DNA of 31,264 bases, from assembly GCA_003990745.1 (NCBI GenBank), contig RBNI01000443.1, positions 1 to 31,264 of the forward strand. The letters run 5' to 3'. Below the pieces are notes generated by a model, which was not told where the DNA came from, ran no database searches, and was given only the letters and a program-made list of their open reading frames with translations. The position numbers and the translations under genes are program-made. Shown piece after piece: positions 17,901-27,639 of the stretch. Position 1 is the stretch's first letter, and each line of letters begins with the position of its first letter. Source of the stretch: Jimgerdemannia flammicorona (taxonomy: Eukaryota; Mucoromycota; Endogonomycetes; Endogonales; Endogonaceae).

Positions 17901-18560
17901 TGGGATTGGCAAAGAGTGGGACTGGAATGGACTTTGGCCTTGGAGCAAGCAGATATTGTAGTGACTTTCTCCCAAGTTCTGAGTGGTATGGTGGCAGTTT
18001 CTAAGGCAGAATATGATGTTGAACTATTGGTCTGGGCACTTGGTAGTGGATGGCATATTTGAGTGTAATGAATGTTTGGATGTTGAACAGGAGAGAGGAG
18101 TGATACAAATACCTGAACATTGGCTTGGTGAGTGTGATATCTTAGGAGAGTTTTGGTACCACATTGCAGACCAGTTAGAGCTGCAAGCCCTGGCAGGTGG
18201 GGAAGGGGGGAGATGGGGAGACCTCTGCCAAAGGCTAGTGGGAGGGGTTGGGGACAAATGGCTGACCCTGGGATAGGCTCTGGCAATTTGAGTGGAGCTG
18301 GCTGGGCATTGGTTACATATATTCAAGGAGAGCCAGTAGGTTGGAGTTGAGGCTAGGGTGGTATGATGAAAATGGCTATTACTGGACATTTTGAATAGCT
18401 GGTGGAGAGGGTGGAGACTGAGTGGGGGGAGCTGACAGAGTTTGGTATATTGTATTTACTAGAAAAGTGGTGGGAGGATTTGGATATTGGGTGACTGGGT
18501 TATCCTCCAACAGAGAGAGATGGAGAGTAGAGAGGTAGATCCAAGGGGTATTGGTTGAGA
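14910..18560 (+). pseudogene. LINE B ORF2
   Basis: Starts ATGAACAGTACAAC with FSLNINGLRG. Endonuclease remnants include LLQDVCYEVD, DFNMVQDNVVDRTDG and PWSDHWGLLGRG. RT remnants include LVTKVLVTRLQ, LPILYALSLELLLDGI, FADDMVVGLGL and RLNWYKCETLVLG. The finger is kept as CNECLDVEQERG then PEHWLGEC. There are numerous stops and several frameshifts. The first Gly of GGDFN has become Glu (GEDFN). Not functional. Confidence 0.8.
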
Positions 18561-18625
18561 GGATGTGGGTGGGATTGTATTATTATTTATAGATTGTGAT
18601 AATAAAGGGAAGTCCAAGTGACTCT

Positions 18626-18664
18626 AAAAAAAAAAAAAAAAAAAAATAATAATAATAATAATAA
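18626..18664 (+). repeat. Poly(A) tail of LINE B and trinucleotide run
   Basis: About 21 A residues after GTCCAAGTGACTCT, continuing as an AAT/TAA microsatellite of about six units before the Gypsy sequence TGGAACAG. The trinucleotide part may have grown from the tail together with the duplicated GAT-rich target. Confidence 0.75.
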
Positions 18665-18748
18665 TGGAACAGATATATAAAAGCTGCTTATACTTATTGG
18701 AATGATGACTGAAGAACAGTCTGAGGCAGACTATCCTTCAGTGGGAGC
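18661..18748 (+). pseudogene. Gypsy-p ORF3 3' end and polypurine tract
   Basis: Resumption of Gypsy-p after LINE B: GGAACAGATATA...TATTGGAATGATGACTGA. The TGA at 18710-18712 matches the ORF3 stop of Gypsy-m. It is followed by a purine-rich AGTGGGAGC just before the LTR start TGATGTGATG, the likely plus-strand primer site. Confidence 0.7.
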
Positions 18749-19024
18749 TGATGTGATGAGCAAATAGTATAATATAGTCAGATAATGTGAACTCTCAGTA
18801 TAGTATAGTTACTCATATCTGCCATACTTATAATTAGCCAGGATACTAAATGGAGGTTATTTATCTATGTTCTGAGAACACACCTGTGCCTGGCAGATAT
18901 ACTCATATCCTATAGACACACTCATATCCTGCAGATACACTCATATCCAATAGATATACCCAAATATTACCAGAGATAGTAAATCTATAATTATCCAGAT
19001 AGCAACCAGATAGCAACCACAATG

Positions 19025-19030
19025 TATAAA
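19025..19030 (+). promoter_or_regulatory. TATA box in the Gypsy-p LTR
   Basis: TATAAA at the same relative position as in the Gypsy-m LTR, about 275 bp into the repeat and just upstream of an AATAAA. Likely Pol II promoter by position and conservation. Confidence 0.5.
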
Positions 19031-19302
19031 ATACCCCAGATAAGAGTGAATAAACCTCAGTCTAAAAATTTGAAGTACAAACCAAAGAAGTCTCTAAAGA
19101 TTGAGTATTAGTCCCCTTTTCCCCACTCTGGTCTACTTTCTAATACAAAGAAGAGTTTGTTACATTTTTGGTTCACTTGCCAGCTAAGCCTGAAGAATCT
19201 GAGAAATCCACTAAGTTCAAGTGAAGAACTTTGCTGCCATTTGAGTAATCTGCTGCTTAAGAAAAAACTACTGTTTTCAAGAAGTCCACCATCTTATCAC
19301 CA

Positions 19303-19525
19303 AAGCCAGTCTGTTGACACAACTTTGCAGTAGAGCCAGTCTATCAATGTAACTATGTATAAACAAAGCCAGTCTTGTTGCAACTTTGCTCAAGATATCT
19401 GCTATTCCCAGAGAGTATGCTTTAAGGATCCTTGTCATCAAGCCAGTCTATCTGATGCAACTTTGTAGTGGAGCCAGTCTATGATGTAACTCTATACAAA
19501 CAAAGCTAGTCTTTGATGTAACTTG
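19303..19525 (+). repeat. Tandem repeats in the Gypsy-p LTR
   Basis: Six or so degenerate copies of AGCCAGTCTnTGATGYAACTT, interspersed with spacers and a GCAGTAGAGCC element. They are the complement of the repeats at 804-886 in the Gypsy-m LTR but more numerous. Confidence 0.7.
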
Positions 19526-20018
19526 TCAAGAATCTATGACATCTGAGTTATCCAAGTTATCCATATTATCCAAGTTATTCATCTATTCTCAGTGAGACTA
19601 ATTCAGAAGATTCTGCACTACTCTCTATTCCTAAAAGCTCACTGATTCAGGAGAATCTGTACCCAAATCAAGTTATCTACCAAATTGTCAGATTGTCCTA
19701 TATAAGGAATCTTGCCATATTATACAGAGATCACCTGCCACTCAAGAAGAAAATCAGATCAACTTGCATAAGGAACTCATCCTGCTATATAGAGATTGTT
19801 ATGCTATACAAGAGATTATCACACAGAAATTGTATACTTTTGAAGAATATTTATGCTATACAAATCACTACTATATTCAGAGAACTATCTCAATAAGAAA
19901 ATCAACCATTATATTGAGACTTGACTATTATACCACTAAATACTAAGGACCTCAGAAATCTTAGAACATTTTATTACTTTTTGACAAAGTAACTGAGGGC
20001 TCAAGCCAAACTACATCA

Positions 20019-20210
20019 ACCTCCAATCTTGTAATTTGCCTCTATTGAGTCAGATATATTATAATATGACCAGAGATTATTCTACTTTACTACTATTTTC
20101 ATTCAGTCAATACTAAAAGAATGAGATAAATAAATAATTAGGTTGAGATAGAGATAATTTATCAATTCTATAGTACCAGATATTAATAACTTACTTATAT
20201 ATGAGAGCAT
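20019..20210. other. Flank between Gypsy-p LTR and LINE C, no gene
   Basis: AT-rich spacer. Its first part (ACCTCCAATCTTGTAATTTG...) resembles the flank of the Gypsy-m LTR read in reverse complement (about 190-245). The rest is too diverged to align by eye. It is interrupted at 20211 by the 5' end of LINE C. Confidence 0.5.
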
Positions 20211-20288
20211 CTTTCACCAGTACCATTCAGGTGACACAAGACTCAGACAATACTTTTGACAACATCTTCAAGTATTGGTGCTATCAAG

Positions 20289-22173
20289 ATGGTGAGCAAC
20301 ACACATTCTGGTGAGCATACTGGACAGGGGGGCCCAGTGCCTTTAACTGGCAACATATGGGGGGGGGTCAAGGTACTGGTATTGGCATGCCAAGTGCTTC
20401 GATGAGGGGATGCGGGGCCGGGGGTGGTGGCAGAGGAGGTACAAGGCCACATGGGGGAGGGAGGATGACCTTCGCAGAGAAAGTCAGAATGGGAAAGCAG
20501 GTGACTGGGCTGGATGGCTGGCTGGAGCTGGGGAAGGCAGCTGCTACTATGAGTAGCAAGGAGGCCTCTTCACTGGGGAGACAGCATAGTGGGGCTGGAG
20601 GTGTAGTGGCTGAGGTGGTGACTGTTGATGGCAGTGTGATGGGCAATCTGGAAAAAAATCCAGATGTGATGGCTGATGGGGAACCTGGACAGGGAAGCGG
20701 CACAAGACCTGGGGACCTGGCGGATGGTGTAATGGGTCTCATGGCAGCCCTGTTACTCAAGAAATCGAGATCGGAATTCGCCGTCACATTGTGTTTCCAT
20801 GGCTTGGTGGTGATAGCGAAGATGGTGCTAGGGCTGTTGGTGAGCAAGATGAAGGGTGCAGCCTTGGTTAAGTTCTTGAAGAAGCTGGAGGCCATCAAGG
20901 TGGGGTTTGAAGAGGAGGGTTTACTACTGGAGGCAGTGGAGAAGGGTGTGGTAGTTGGAGGGATTTCGGTGCCAATGGCGAGGTGTATGCATTGGGATCC
21001 CCGAGTGGTGCATCTGGTGATTGCGGACTTGCTGACAGTGAAGAAGGAGGAGGTGAGGAGGCTGGTCACAGATGTGGTGAAGGAGTATGGTGAGGTGGTC
21101 AATATTGGATTCAGGGTGTGGGAGGGGACTGAGCTCAGGACAGGTAATGTGGATGTCCGGTTGAGGCTGTTTGGGATGGAGAATACTGAGAAGGCTAGGG
21201 ACTGGCCGGTGGCACTGAAATGGGACCTGGTGGAGTGCAAGGTTTCGAGGGTGAAGGGGTCAGAGGAAGAAGAGGAGGACCTGCTGGAGGCACTTGAGGA
21301 TCTCGCAGGGGCTGTGGAGAGGAGGCAAAGGACTTGGAGGGTTTATGAGGCTAGGATGGTTGTGGAGGTGATCAAGGGCCAGAAGGTGCAAATGGACAAG
21401 GTGCTCTGGGAGAAGGCGAAGGGGAGACAGCTGCAGAAGGATTTGCTGGCCAGCTTGGATGGGGGACAAAGGGCAGGGGCCATGGAAGAGGGTGCTGGAG
21501 TGAGGGCTAGCATCTGGGCAGAGGCTGGACAGTAAGGGGGGAAGGCGAAGGAGAGTGGGGACAGGGGCCAGAGGAGGTGGTAGTGGATACAGCAATGGTG
21601 GAAGATAATCAGATCCAGTATAGTGTTCCTGAGGTGGGAGAGGGAGAGTTGGAGGATGTGTCAGAGGATGGTTGAGATGAGTCTGTGCGAACTGAGGAGA
21701 GGAAGGAGGGAGAGGCAGATTTGGCACAGGCAGCAGAGGTAGTTGGGGGGGAGAAGTGGCTGTTGAGGGCACTGCAGAATGTGGCAGCTGAGGAACTGAG
21801 AGAGATTGACTTTAGGGTGATCAGTGAGGAATTCTGGGGGCAAGTGCTGCGAGGGGAGGAGGTCATGAGGAAGTTGCGAGATGAGATGATGGCAGCTCTT
21901 CTGGAGGCAGAGGAGTATGAGTTCACCGAGGCTAGGGAGGCAATACTCTTGGGTATTGCTAATGAAAGGGCGGCTTATCTGTGGGGGCTGTGGAAGGGAC
22001 TGGAAAAGTGGCAGGTGGTGTGCAAGGAGCACTGGGCATCGATGGAGATAGTGGATGGAGAGGACTGTGCAGAATTGTTGGCAGCTCTGGATGAATAGCA
22101 AAATGTGGAAGATGAGATTGCGGTAGAACAGAATCTGGATCTGGCTGGGGAGGAAGTGAGCATGGAATTGTAG
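20289..22173 (+). pseudogene. LINE C ORF1
   Basis: Likely start ATG 20289 (MVSNTHSGEH). A run of eight G (20360-20367) shifts the frame, after which 20357-21535 is open for 392 codons. This part holds KKSRSEFAVTLCFHGLVV, LEAIKVGFEEEG, CMHWDPRVVHLVIADL, EEEEDLLEALEDLAGAVERR. A TAA at 21533 and a frameshift follow, then the C-terminal domain from 21595 with a TGA near 21676 and a TAG at 22096-22098. The homologous end is the TAG at 22171-22173, 34 nt before ORF2. The function is inferred to be RNA binding and RNP formation, as for LINE ORF1 proteins in general. Confidence 0.82.
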
Positions 22174-22207
22174 ATGTAGTGATATCAACACCCTCAAATA
22201 TTTCACT

Positions 22208-25200
22208 ATGAATAGTACAACCAATATTTTTTCTTTGAATGTCAATGGGCTTAGAGGGACTGGGAGGAGACGTATGATTTTTGGATGGCTGAAGAAACTG
22301 GAGGCAGATCTTTTTTTACTTCAAGATGTATGGTATGAGGGGGAGGAAGATGGCCTGGAGTGGACGAGAGAGTGGGGTGAGGAGGCAGTTTGGTAGGGTA
22401 AAGTGGGAATCCTGGTTAGGAAGGGGAAAGGGGACATTGTGGACACTGGACATTGGGGCAGTAGATTAGTGTGGGGGACATGGCATAGGCCTGGTTGGAA
22501 CTCAATTGTGGTGGGATCATGTTACTGCCCGGCTGAAAGAGGGACCCAAGTGGAGTAGATTGGAGATCTGTGAGACTCTGGGCTCTTGGTTGAGGCTGGG
22601 GTGGATTGTCTGGGAGGTGACTTTAATATGGTACAGGAGAGTAGACTGGACAGAACTGATGGGAGACAGGGTATGACAGGAAGGAGTGGGGGATTGGAGG
22701 ACTGGGAAGAGGTGGAAAGGCTCAGCTCACTGGTGGATGCCATGTGACTTCAGAATGGGGATCGACGTTTATATACTCACTGGGTTGGAGGACTTGGTAC
22801 TAGGATTGATTGGATTCTGACTGCTGAGTATTGGGGTGATACAGTTTGGGAGATGATGGAGGTTGAGTGGTGTCCTTGGTCAGATCACTGGGGTATTCGG
22901 GGAGGTGGGAGGTTTGGAGGGAGTGGAGAGGGGCCAGGACATTGGCGTCTGAACTCTTCGTTGCTGGATGAGATGGATCTGTGGAATGCATGGGTGGTAG
23001 AGGTGCGATACAAGGTTAATAACTGGAGGCGAGCCAGGATGAGGATTGGAGATAGGTGGTGTAGACTGAAATCTGAAGCTCAGAGGTACTGGGGGGAAGT
23101 GAGGAAGGAGTGAGGTGCTCAGCAGAGGAGACAAGTCAGATGGGCATCTAGGAGACTAGAAAGATTACTTCTGAATTAGGCTGGGTTACTGGAGGAGGAG
23201 GAGGTATTGGACTGGAAGGCTAAGCAGGCTAAGCTGGAAGTGGTGGAACTACAGGATTTGTTGAGGAAAGAGGAAGCGATGCAGGCACAGGCTATGGCAG
23301 CAAGACTACAGTGGCAGGGATTGGAAGAAGGAGAACAGCTCACAAGGTTTTTGTCTCATCTTCTTCATGCTAGGGGAGCAAGACACTGGTGGGAAGGGGT
23401 CCTTAATGATGAGGGAGAGATGGTATTAGGTGTTCAGGGGATTCTTGCCCAGCTGAGCACCCATTGGAGTAACCTCTGGAGTGAAGAGGAGGGAGGAGAG
23501 GTGGTGCAGAACATTGAGTGGCATCTAGAGGAGTGGTACCCAAATCCTGCAGCAGGGCTGGGGGACATTGGCCAACTGGTTTTGGGAGAGGAGATCCTTC
23601 GAGTTCTGGCATCAACAGCCCTGGGAATGGTACCTGGGGAGGATGGTTTGCCTTGGGACTTTTGGAAATGGATGGCATCCATTGAGGAGGTTCTGGGGGA
23701 GATGTCGCTGATGTGTGATGCAGTCATCAGTAATGGGGAGTGGATTGGAGGGCAGCAGTTGGAGCTGGTATCCCTGCTGTATAAGGACAAAGGGCGTAAG
23801 GAGGACTGGAAGAATTGGAGGCCAATTATGCTTCTGGATATGGACCACAAGTTGGTCACCAAAATCCTGGTGGCGAGACTACAGGGGGTGGCCCAACAGG
23901 TGCTAGGGAAGGAGCAGCGAGGATTTGTTGGGGGCCAACTGATCTGAGATGGCACAGCATGGGTTCACGGTGTCATTGAAGGTACTAGGGCAGCAGGGGT
24001 GGATGGCCGCTTGGTCTTCCTGGACCAGGAGAAGGCCTATGATAGGGTTCAGAGAGTATGATTAGAGAAGGTACTGGAGCGCATTGGGGTACCAGTGGGC
24101 ATGTGTTGGTCAATTATTGGACTACTGGAAGGGAGTCGGGCTGCAATTCTGGTGAATGGACACAGGGGGGCTTCCTTCCCCTTGGGGAGGGGGGTGTCTC
24201 AGGGAGATCTGCTGTCACCTATCCTCTACGCCTTCACTCTGGAGCCGTTGTTGGATCGGATCCGGCACAGAGTTGGTGGACTGAATATCTTGGGCATCAA
24301 TTGGAAGGTGGGGGCCTTTGCAGATGATATGGTGGTTGGGTTGGGCTCAGTGGTGGATGTGGCCATACTCAAGGAGACAGTTGAGTGGTATGAGAGATGC
24401 TCTGGGGCGAAACTCAACTGGCACAAGTGTGAGACAATAGTTCTTGGGGAAGGAGTCATAGGGGGGGACATCATTGGAACAATTGTCCCAGCTGGAGGAG
24501 TGGTATGGTATTTGGGTATCTTTTTCTCAGTGTATGGCTCTTTACTTCCCAAAGAGTGGTGGGAGCACAAGCTGGTAGAATGGGGGAAAGTACTGACGAG
24601 TTGGGATGGCAGGCAGGTGTCACTGGCGGGAAGGGTAACTGTTCTGAATGTGTATTAGATGCCGAAGCTTTGGTATCTGGGCTACCATTTGGACTTCCCT
24701 AAGTGGGTGGTTAAAAAGCTTCTCAAGATGGCCTGCTCTTGGCTCTGGGCTGGACACCAGAGTCAGATTGGCTGGGAGATACTAGCACTTCCTGTGGATC
24801 GTAGAGGTCTTGGCCTGGTGGACTTTCCCAAGAGGCTACTCTGCTGGAGGGCATGGTGGATGAAGAGGGCCAGTGAGTTGAGAGGAGGTGAATGGGTGCT
24901 CCTTATGTGGTGTTTGTGGGAGGTGAGGGTGTCGCCATGGGGTGGCTCAGGAGATCTACTGTCCTTGGTGGTCTTGGATGGTAGCCAGAGGATGCGATAT
25001 AAAGAATTCTGATGGGGAGTGGAAGATGGGACCCATCGCATTGGGATCCATTGGCGAGGTACTGAAGGGGAGGAGGACTGGGGTCCAGAGATGTGGAGGT
25101 GGGACAGACTCTTGTTGGGAGGGAATCTGGTCAAGGACTTTACTTAGAGGAGGGTATGGAGTGCCTTAGGGGTCTGGGGCAGGACCTTTGGCCAGAGACC

Positions 25201-25500
25201 TGGCAAGGAGCTGGGATTGGGGAGAGATGGGACTGGGCAGGTGTCTGGTCTTGGGTCAAGGTGGTGTCAAGGTGGCTCCTGCCAAAATTCTGGATAGTAT
25301 GGTGGAGGCTGTTGCATTGAAACATGATGCTAAACTTTAGGACTGGTCATCTGGTGGATGGCGGGGTCTTTGATTGTGAGGAGTGTCATAATGTAGGGCA
25401 GGAGGGTGGGGTGGTGCAGACTCCTGAACATTGTCTAGGGGAGTGCGAGAGTATGGAGAATTTTTGGAGGGTAGTTGGGGAGAGGTTGGGTGAGGCATCA
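22208..25500 (+). pseudogene. LINE C ORF2 (3' end missing)
   Basis: Starts ATGAATAGTACAACC with FSLNVNGLRGTGRRR. One frame runs to about 25130 with about ten stops (for example TAG 22394, TGA 23945 in QLI*DGTAWVHG, TGA at about 24059 in RV*LEKV, TAG 24656 in VY*MPKLW, TGA 25010). A single frameshift near 25130 leads into the zinc finger (CEECHNVGQEGG, PEHCLGEC). Endonuclease and RT motifs are all visible: LLQDVWYEG, GGDFNMVQ, RIDWILTAEYW, PWSDHWGI, PGEDGLPWDFWKW, LDQEKAYDRV, FADDMVVGLGS. Truncated by LINE D at 25500. Confidence 0.85.
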
Positions 25501-25580
25501 TCTTTCTCTGGTACAATTCGCATTACACAAACTTCAGGCAACAGTTTTTCAACATAAAGTAGAGAAAAGGTACTATAAAC
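25501..25580 (+). promoter_or_regulatory. 5' leader of LINE D
   Basis: 80 nt between the element 5' end and the ORF1 ATG. The same length and partly the same text (GGTAC-ATTC, ACACAA-ACT) are found in LINE C (78 nt). LINEs usually carry an internal promoter in this region; no specific box can be identified. Confidence 0.4.
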
Positions 25581-27608
25581 ATGTCTACGAGCAAGAGTTC
25601 TGATGGGCGTGCTGGGTTGGGTGGACCTGGGGCCTTTGGCTGGCAGCAGGTTGAGAGGGATTATGGCCTGGGGATGGGGGCCTTTGGAGGGTCGAAGGGC
25701 AGTGAGGGTGCTGGAGGAGGGCTGGTGTCGGGTGGGAATAGAGGAGGGACTGGCCCTATGAGCTTTGCTGACAAGGTGAAGGGGAGTAGATGGCCAACTG
25801 GAACCAGGGCTGGTGCTGCTGTGGAGAAGGGCAAGGCGAGCCTTGGAAGGGGGGGAGGTCCCCAGTCTGGGGGTGTGAGTGTAGGGTCCGGAGGTATTGT
25901 GGCTGGGGGCAGGACTGCTGATGGAGGCGTGACAGGGAATAATGAAAAAAAAAGAGATGTGACAGCTGATGGCAGAGTGGGGCTGGGGCTACCGATTTGG
26001 AAGGGGGACCTGGCTGATGGTGTGATAGGGCTGGTGGTGGTATCATTACTCAAGAAGTCGACTTCGGAGTTTGCAGTCACCTTGTGCTTCTGAGGCTTGG
26101 TGGTGATGGCGAGGATGGTCTTGGGGCTAATCTCACAGCAGGTGGCTGGGGCTGCTTTGGTGAAGTTCCTGAAGGGGCTAGAGGGGGTGGAGGTGGGATT
26201 TGAGGAGGCAGGCCCACTGGATGTGGCGATGAAGATGGGAGTGGTAGTTGGTGAAGTGGCGGTGCCTATGGTGAGGTGCCTTAGGTGGGACCCCAGGGTA
26301 GTACAGTTGATGGTCAAGGGGGTGCCTACAGTGACGAAGGTGGAGACCAGAAGGAGGGTTGAGGAGGTGATGGCCGAGTATGGTGATATTGTGGATATCG
26401 GGTTCAGGATGTGGGAGGGGACAGAGATCAGGACAGGTGATGTGGATATCAGGATTAGGCTGGCAGGGAGAGAGGCCACGGGAAAGGAGAGGGACTGGCC
26501 TTCGGTGTTGATGTGGGGTGCTATCGTCTGTAGGGTGTTAAGGGTGAAGGAGAGTGAGGAGGAGGAGGAGGACTTGCTGGAGGCATTGGAGGAGTTGGGT
26601 GGTACAGTGGAACAGAGGGCGAAGGCCTGGAAGCTTTTCGAGGAGTCGACACATCTGGAGGTTGTAGAGGGGAAACATGTCCACATGGACAAGAAGCAGT
26701 GGAAGAGGGTACAGGGGCGCAGGAGGCAGAGGGAGCTTCTGGTGAGTATGACAGCAGAGGTGAAGAAGATGGCAGTTGGAGCTGAGGTATCAGGGGGTGT
26801 CGATGCCAGTGTCTGGGCGGATAATGGCAGAGGGGAGGCTGAGGCAGGCAAGGAAGAGGCTGGGAAGGTGCTGGGCAAGGACCCCTATGCCAATGGCACT
26901 TTTGAGGTCTGGGAACAGGAATTAGATGACACCCCCCCTCCTCTTATCAGGAGGGGCCTGGCAGTGAAGAGGAGGGCACCTGAGGATGTGGTGATGAAGG
27001 GGGCCCAGCGGGTGCACTTTGGGGTCCCGGATGTGGAGAAAGGGGGCCAGGTGGTGGCGGCTGGCGAGGATGAGCTGGTGGACATCTCTGAGGAGGAGTG
27101 GGATGAGGCTGCCAGTGCAGGTGCCGATGTCACGATGTTGGATGCTGGACGGCCAGCAACCCCTGGAGAGAAGGAGGTGGGGAACTTGCTGTGGATGCGC
27201 ACAATGATGGATAACCTCGCAGCAGATACATTGGGAGAGGTGGACCTGCGGACAATACCAGAGGAGTACTGGGAAAGAGTTCTGCAGGGCGAGAGTGTGG
27301 TGGAGGCACTGAAAGGGGAAATTCTTGCGATCTTCCTAGAGGAGGAGGGTTATGAGGTCAATGGAGTGAGGAGGGCGGAGCTGGCGGTAGCTGCAGGTGA
27401 GAGGGCAGCCTACTGTTGGGATGAGCGTCATGGTTTGCAGCTCTGGAGAGAGGCTTGTCTGGAGTATAGGGAGGACTTTGAGGAGAGGGAGGATGGAGCT
27501 ATGGTAGAACTTCTGGAAGGGCTGGAGGCGCAGGAATCAGGGGAAAGGGAACGAGCTGCTGAGCATGCATTGGACCTGGTGCAGGAGGAGTGGGATGCGG
27601 ACTTGTAG
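25581..27608 (+). pseudogene. LINE D ORF1, one nonsense codon
   Basis: A 675-codon ORF interrupted only by TGA at codon 171 (26091-26093, LCF*GLVV); LINE C has CAT and LINE B CAG there, and CGA-to-TGA is the simplest origin. N-terminal third: Gly-rich and basic. Residues about 240-300: an RRM-like stretch (VVQLMVKGVPTVTKVE, EYGDIVDIGFRMWEGTEIR, GDVDIRIRLAG). Then an acidic coil (EEEEEDLLEALEELGG), a motif ELVDISEEEWDEA, and a conserved helical domain at about 540-655. No CCHC knuckle is visible. Likely an RNA-binding, multimerising LINE ORF1 protein. Starts with MSTSKSSDGRAG, the first ATG after the leader. Confidence 0.85.
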
Positions 27609-27639
27609 AGGATGGAATGTTCATTTAACATTATTTCCT

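Larger units (their letters stand above)
12879..18646 (+). mobile_element. LINE B: full-length non-LTR retrotransposon in Gypsy-p ORF3
   Basis: Runs from the family 5' end (CTTTCACCAGTAACATTCAGG) to poly(A) (18626-18646), followed by a TAA/AAT trinucleotide run to about 18664. The left flank ends GATAATGATGATGAT and the right flank resumes at AATGGAACAG; in Gypsy-m these are adjacent (GACAATGAAGATGATGGAAC), so the insertion point is clear. A diverged AT-rich target duplication may exist but is blurred by the trinucleotide run. The copy is old: both ORFs are full of stops and frameshifts. Confidence 0.9.
9717..20018 (+). mobile_element. Gypsy-p: plus-strand Ty3/Gypsy copy with nested LINEs
   Basis: Second copy of the Gypsy family, plus strand. 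It starts inside RT at the point matching about position 4224 of Gypsy-m and lacks everything upstream. Its internal sequence is split by LINE E (11347-11831) and LINE B (about 12879-18646 plus tail), and it ends in a 3' LTR (18749-20018). It is more decayed than Gypsy-m, with many stops and frameshifts. Removal of the two LINEs would leave RT, RNase H, integrase, ORF3 and LTR in the same order as in Gypsy-m. Confidence 0.85.
18749..20018 (+). repeat. 3' LTR of Gypsy-p (plus strand)
   Basis: Starts TGATGTGATG after the purine tract and ends CTACATCA. It matches 246-1438 in reverse complement, with clear divergence and a length of 1270 against 1193 bp, mostly from differing numbers of internal tandem repeats. 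It contains TATAAA (19025-19030), AATAAA (19049-19054) and a long R-U5 part with repeated AGCCAGTCT-type units. No gene is present; small ORFs inside are not supported. Confidence 0.82.
20211..25500 (+). mobile_element. LINE C: 5'-complete LINE interrupted by LINE D
   Basis: Starts with the family 5' end CTTTCACCAGTACCATTCAGG and has a leader of about 78 nt, ORF1 and ORF2. ORF2 breaks off after the zinc finger at about 25500, where the 5' end of LINE D begins. The missing 3' part is expected beyond the poly(A) of LINE D, outside the window. The reading frames are far better kept than in LINE B but still contain stops. Confidence 0.88.

Noticed and set aside
19693..19946. Small ORFs in the plus-strand LTR
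   Set aside because: Short, low complexity, within the non-coding R-U5 part; not present in the other LTR.
20368..21240. Minus-strand open frame of 290 codons
   Set aside because: Antisense shadow of LINE C ORF1, same Ser/Pro/Thr-rich composition, no homology visible.
25661..26878. Long minus-strand open frame (405 codons), Pro/Ser/Thr-rich
   Set aside because: Antisense of LINE D ORF1. The sense strand is G-rich and stop-poor in complement; no domain, and the same happens in every LINE copy.
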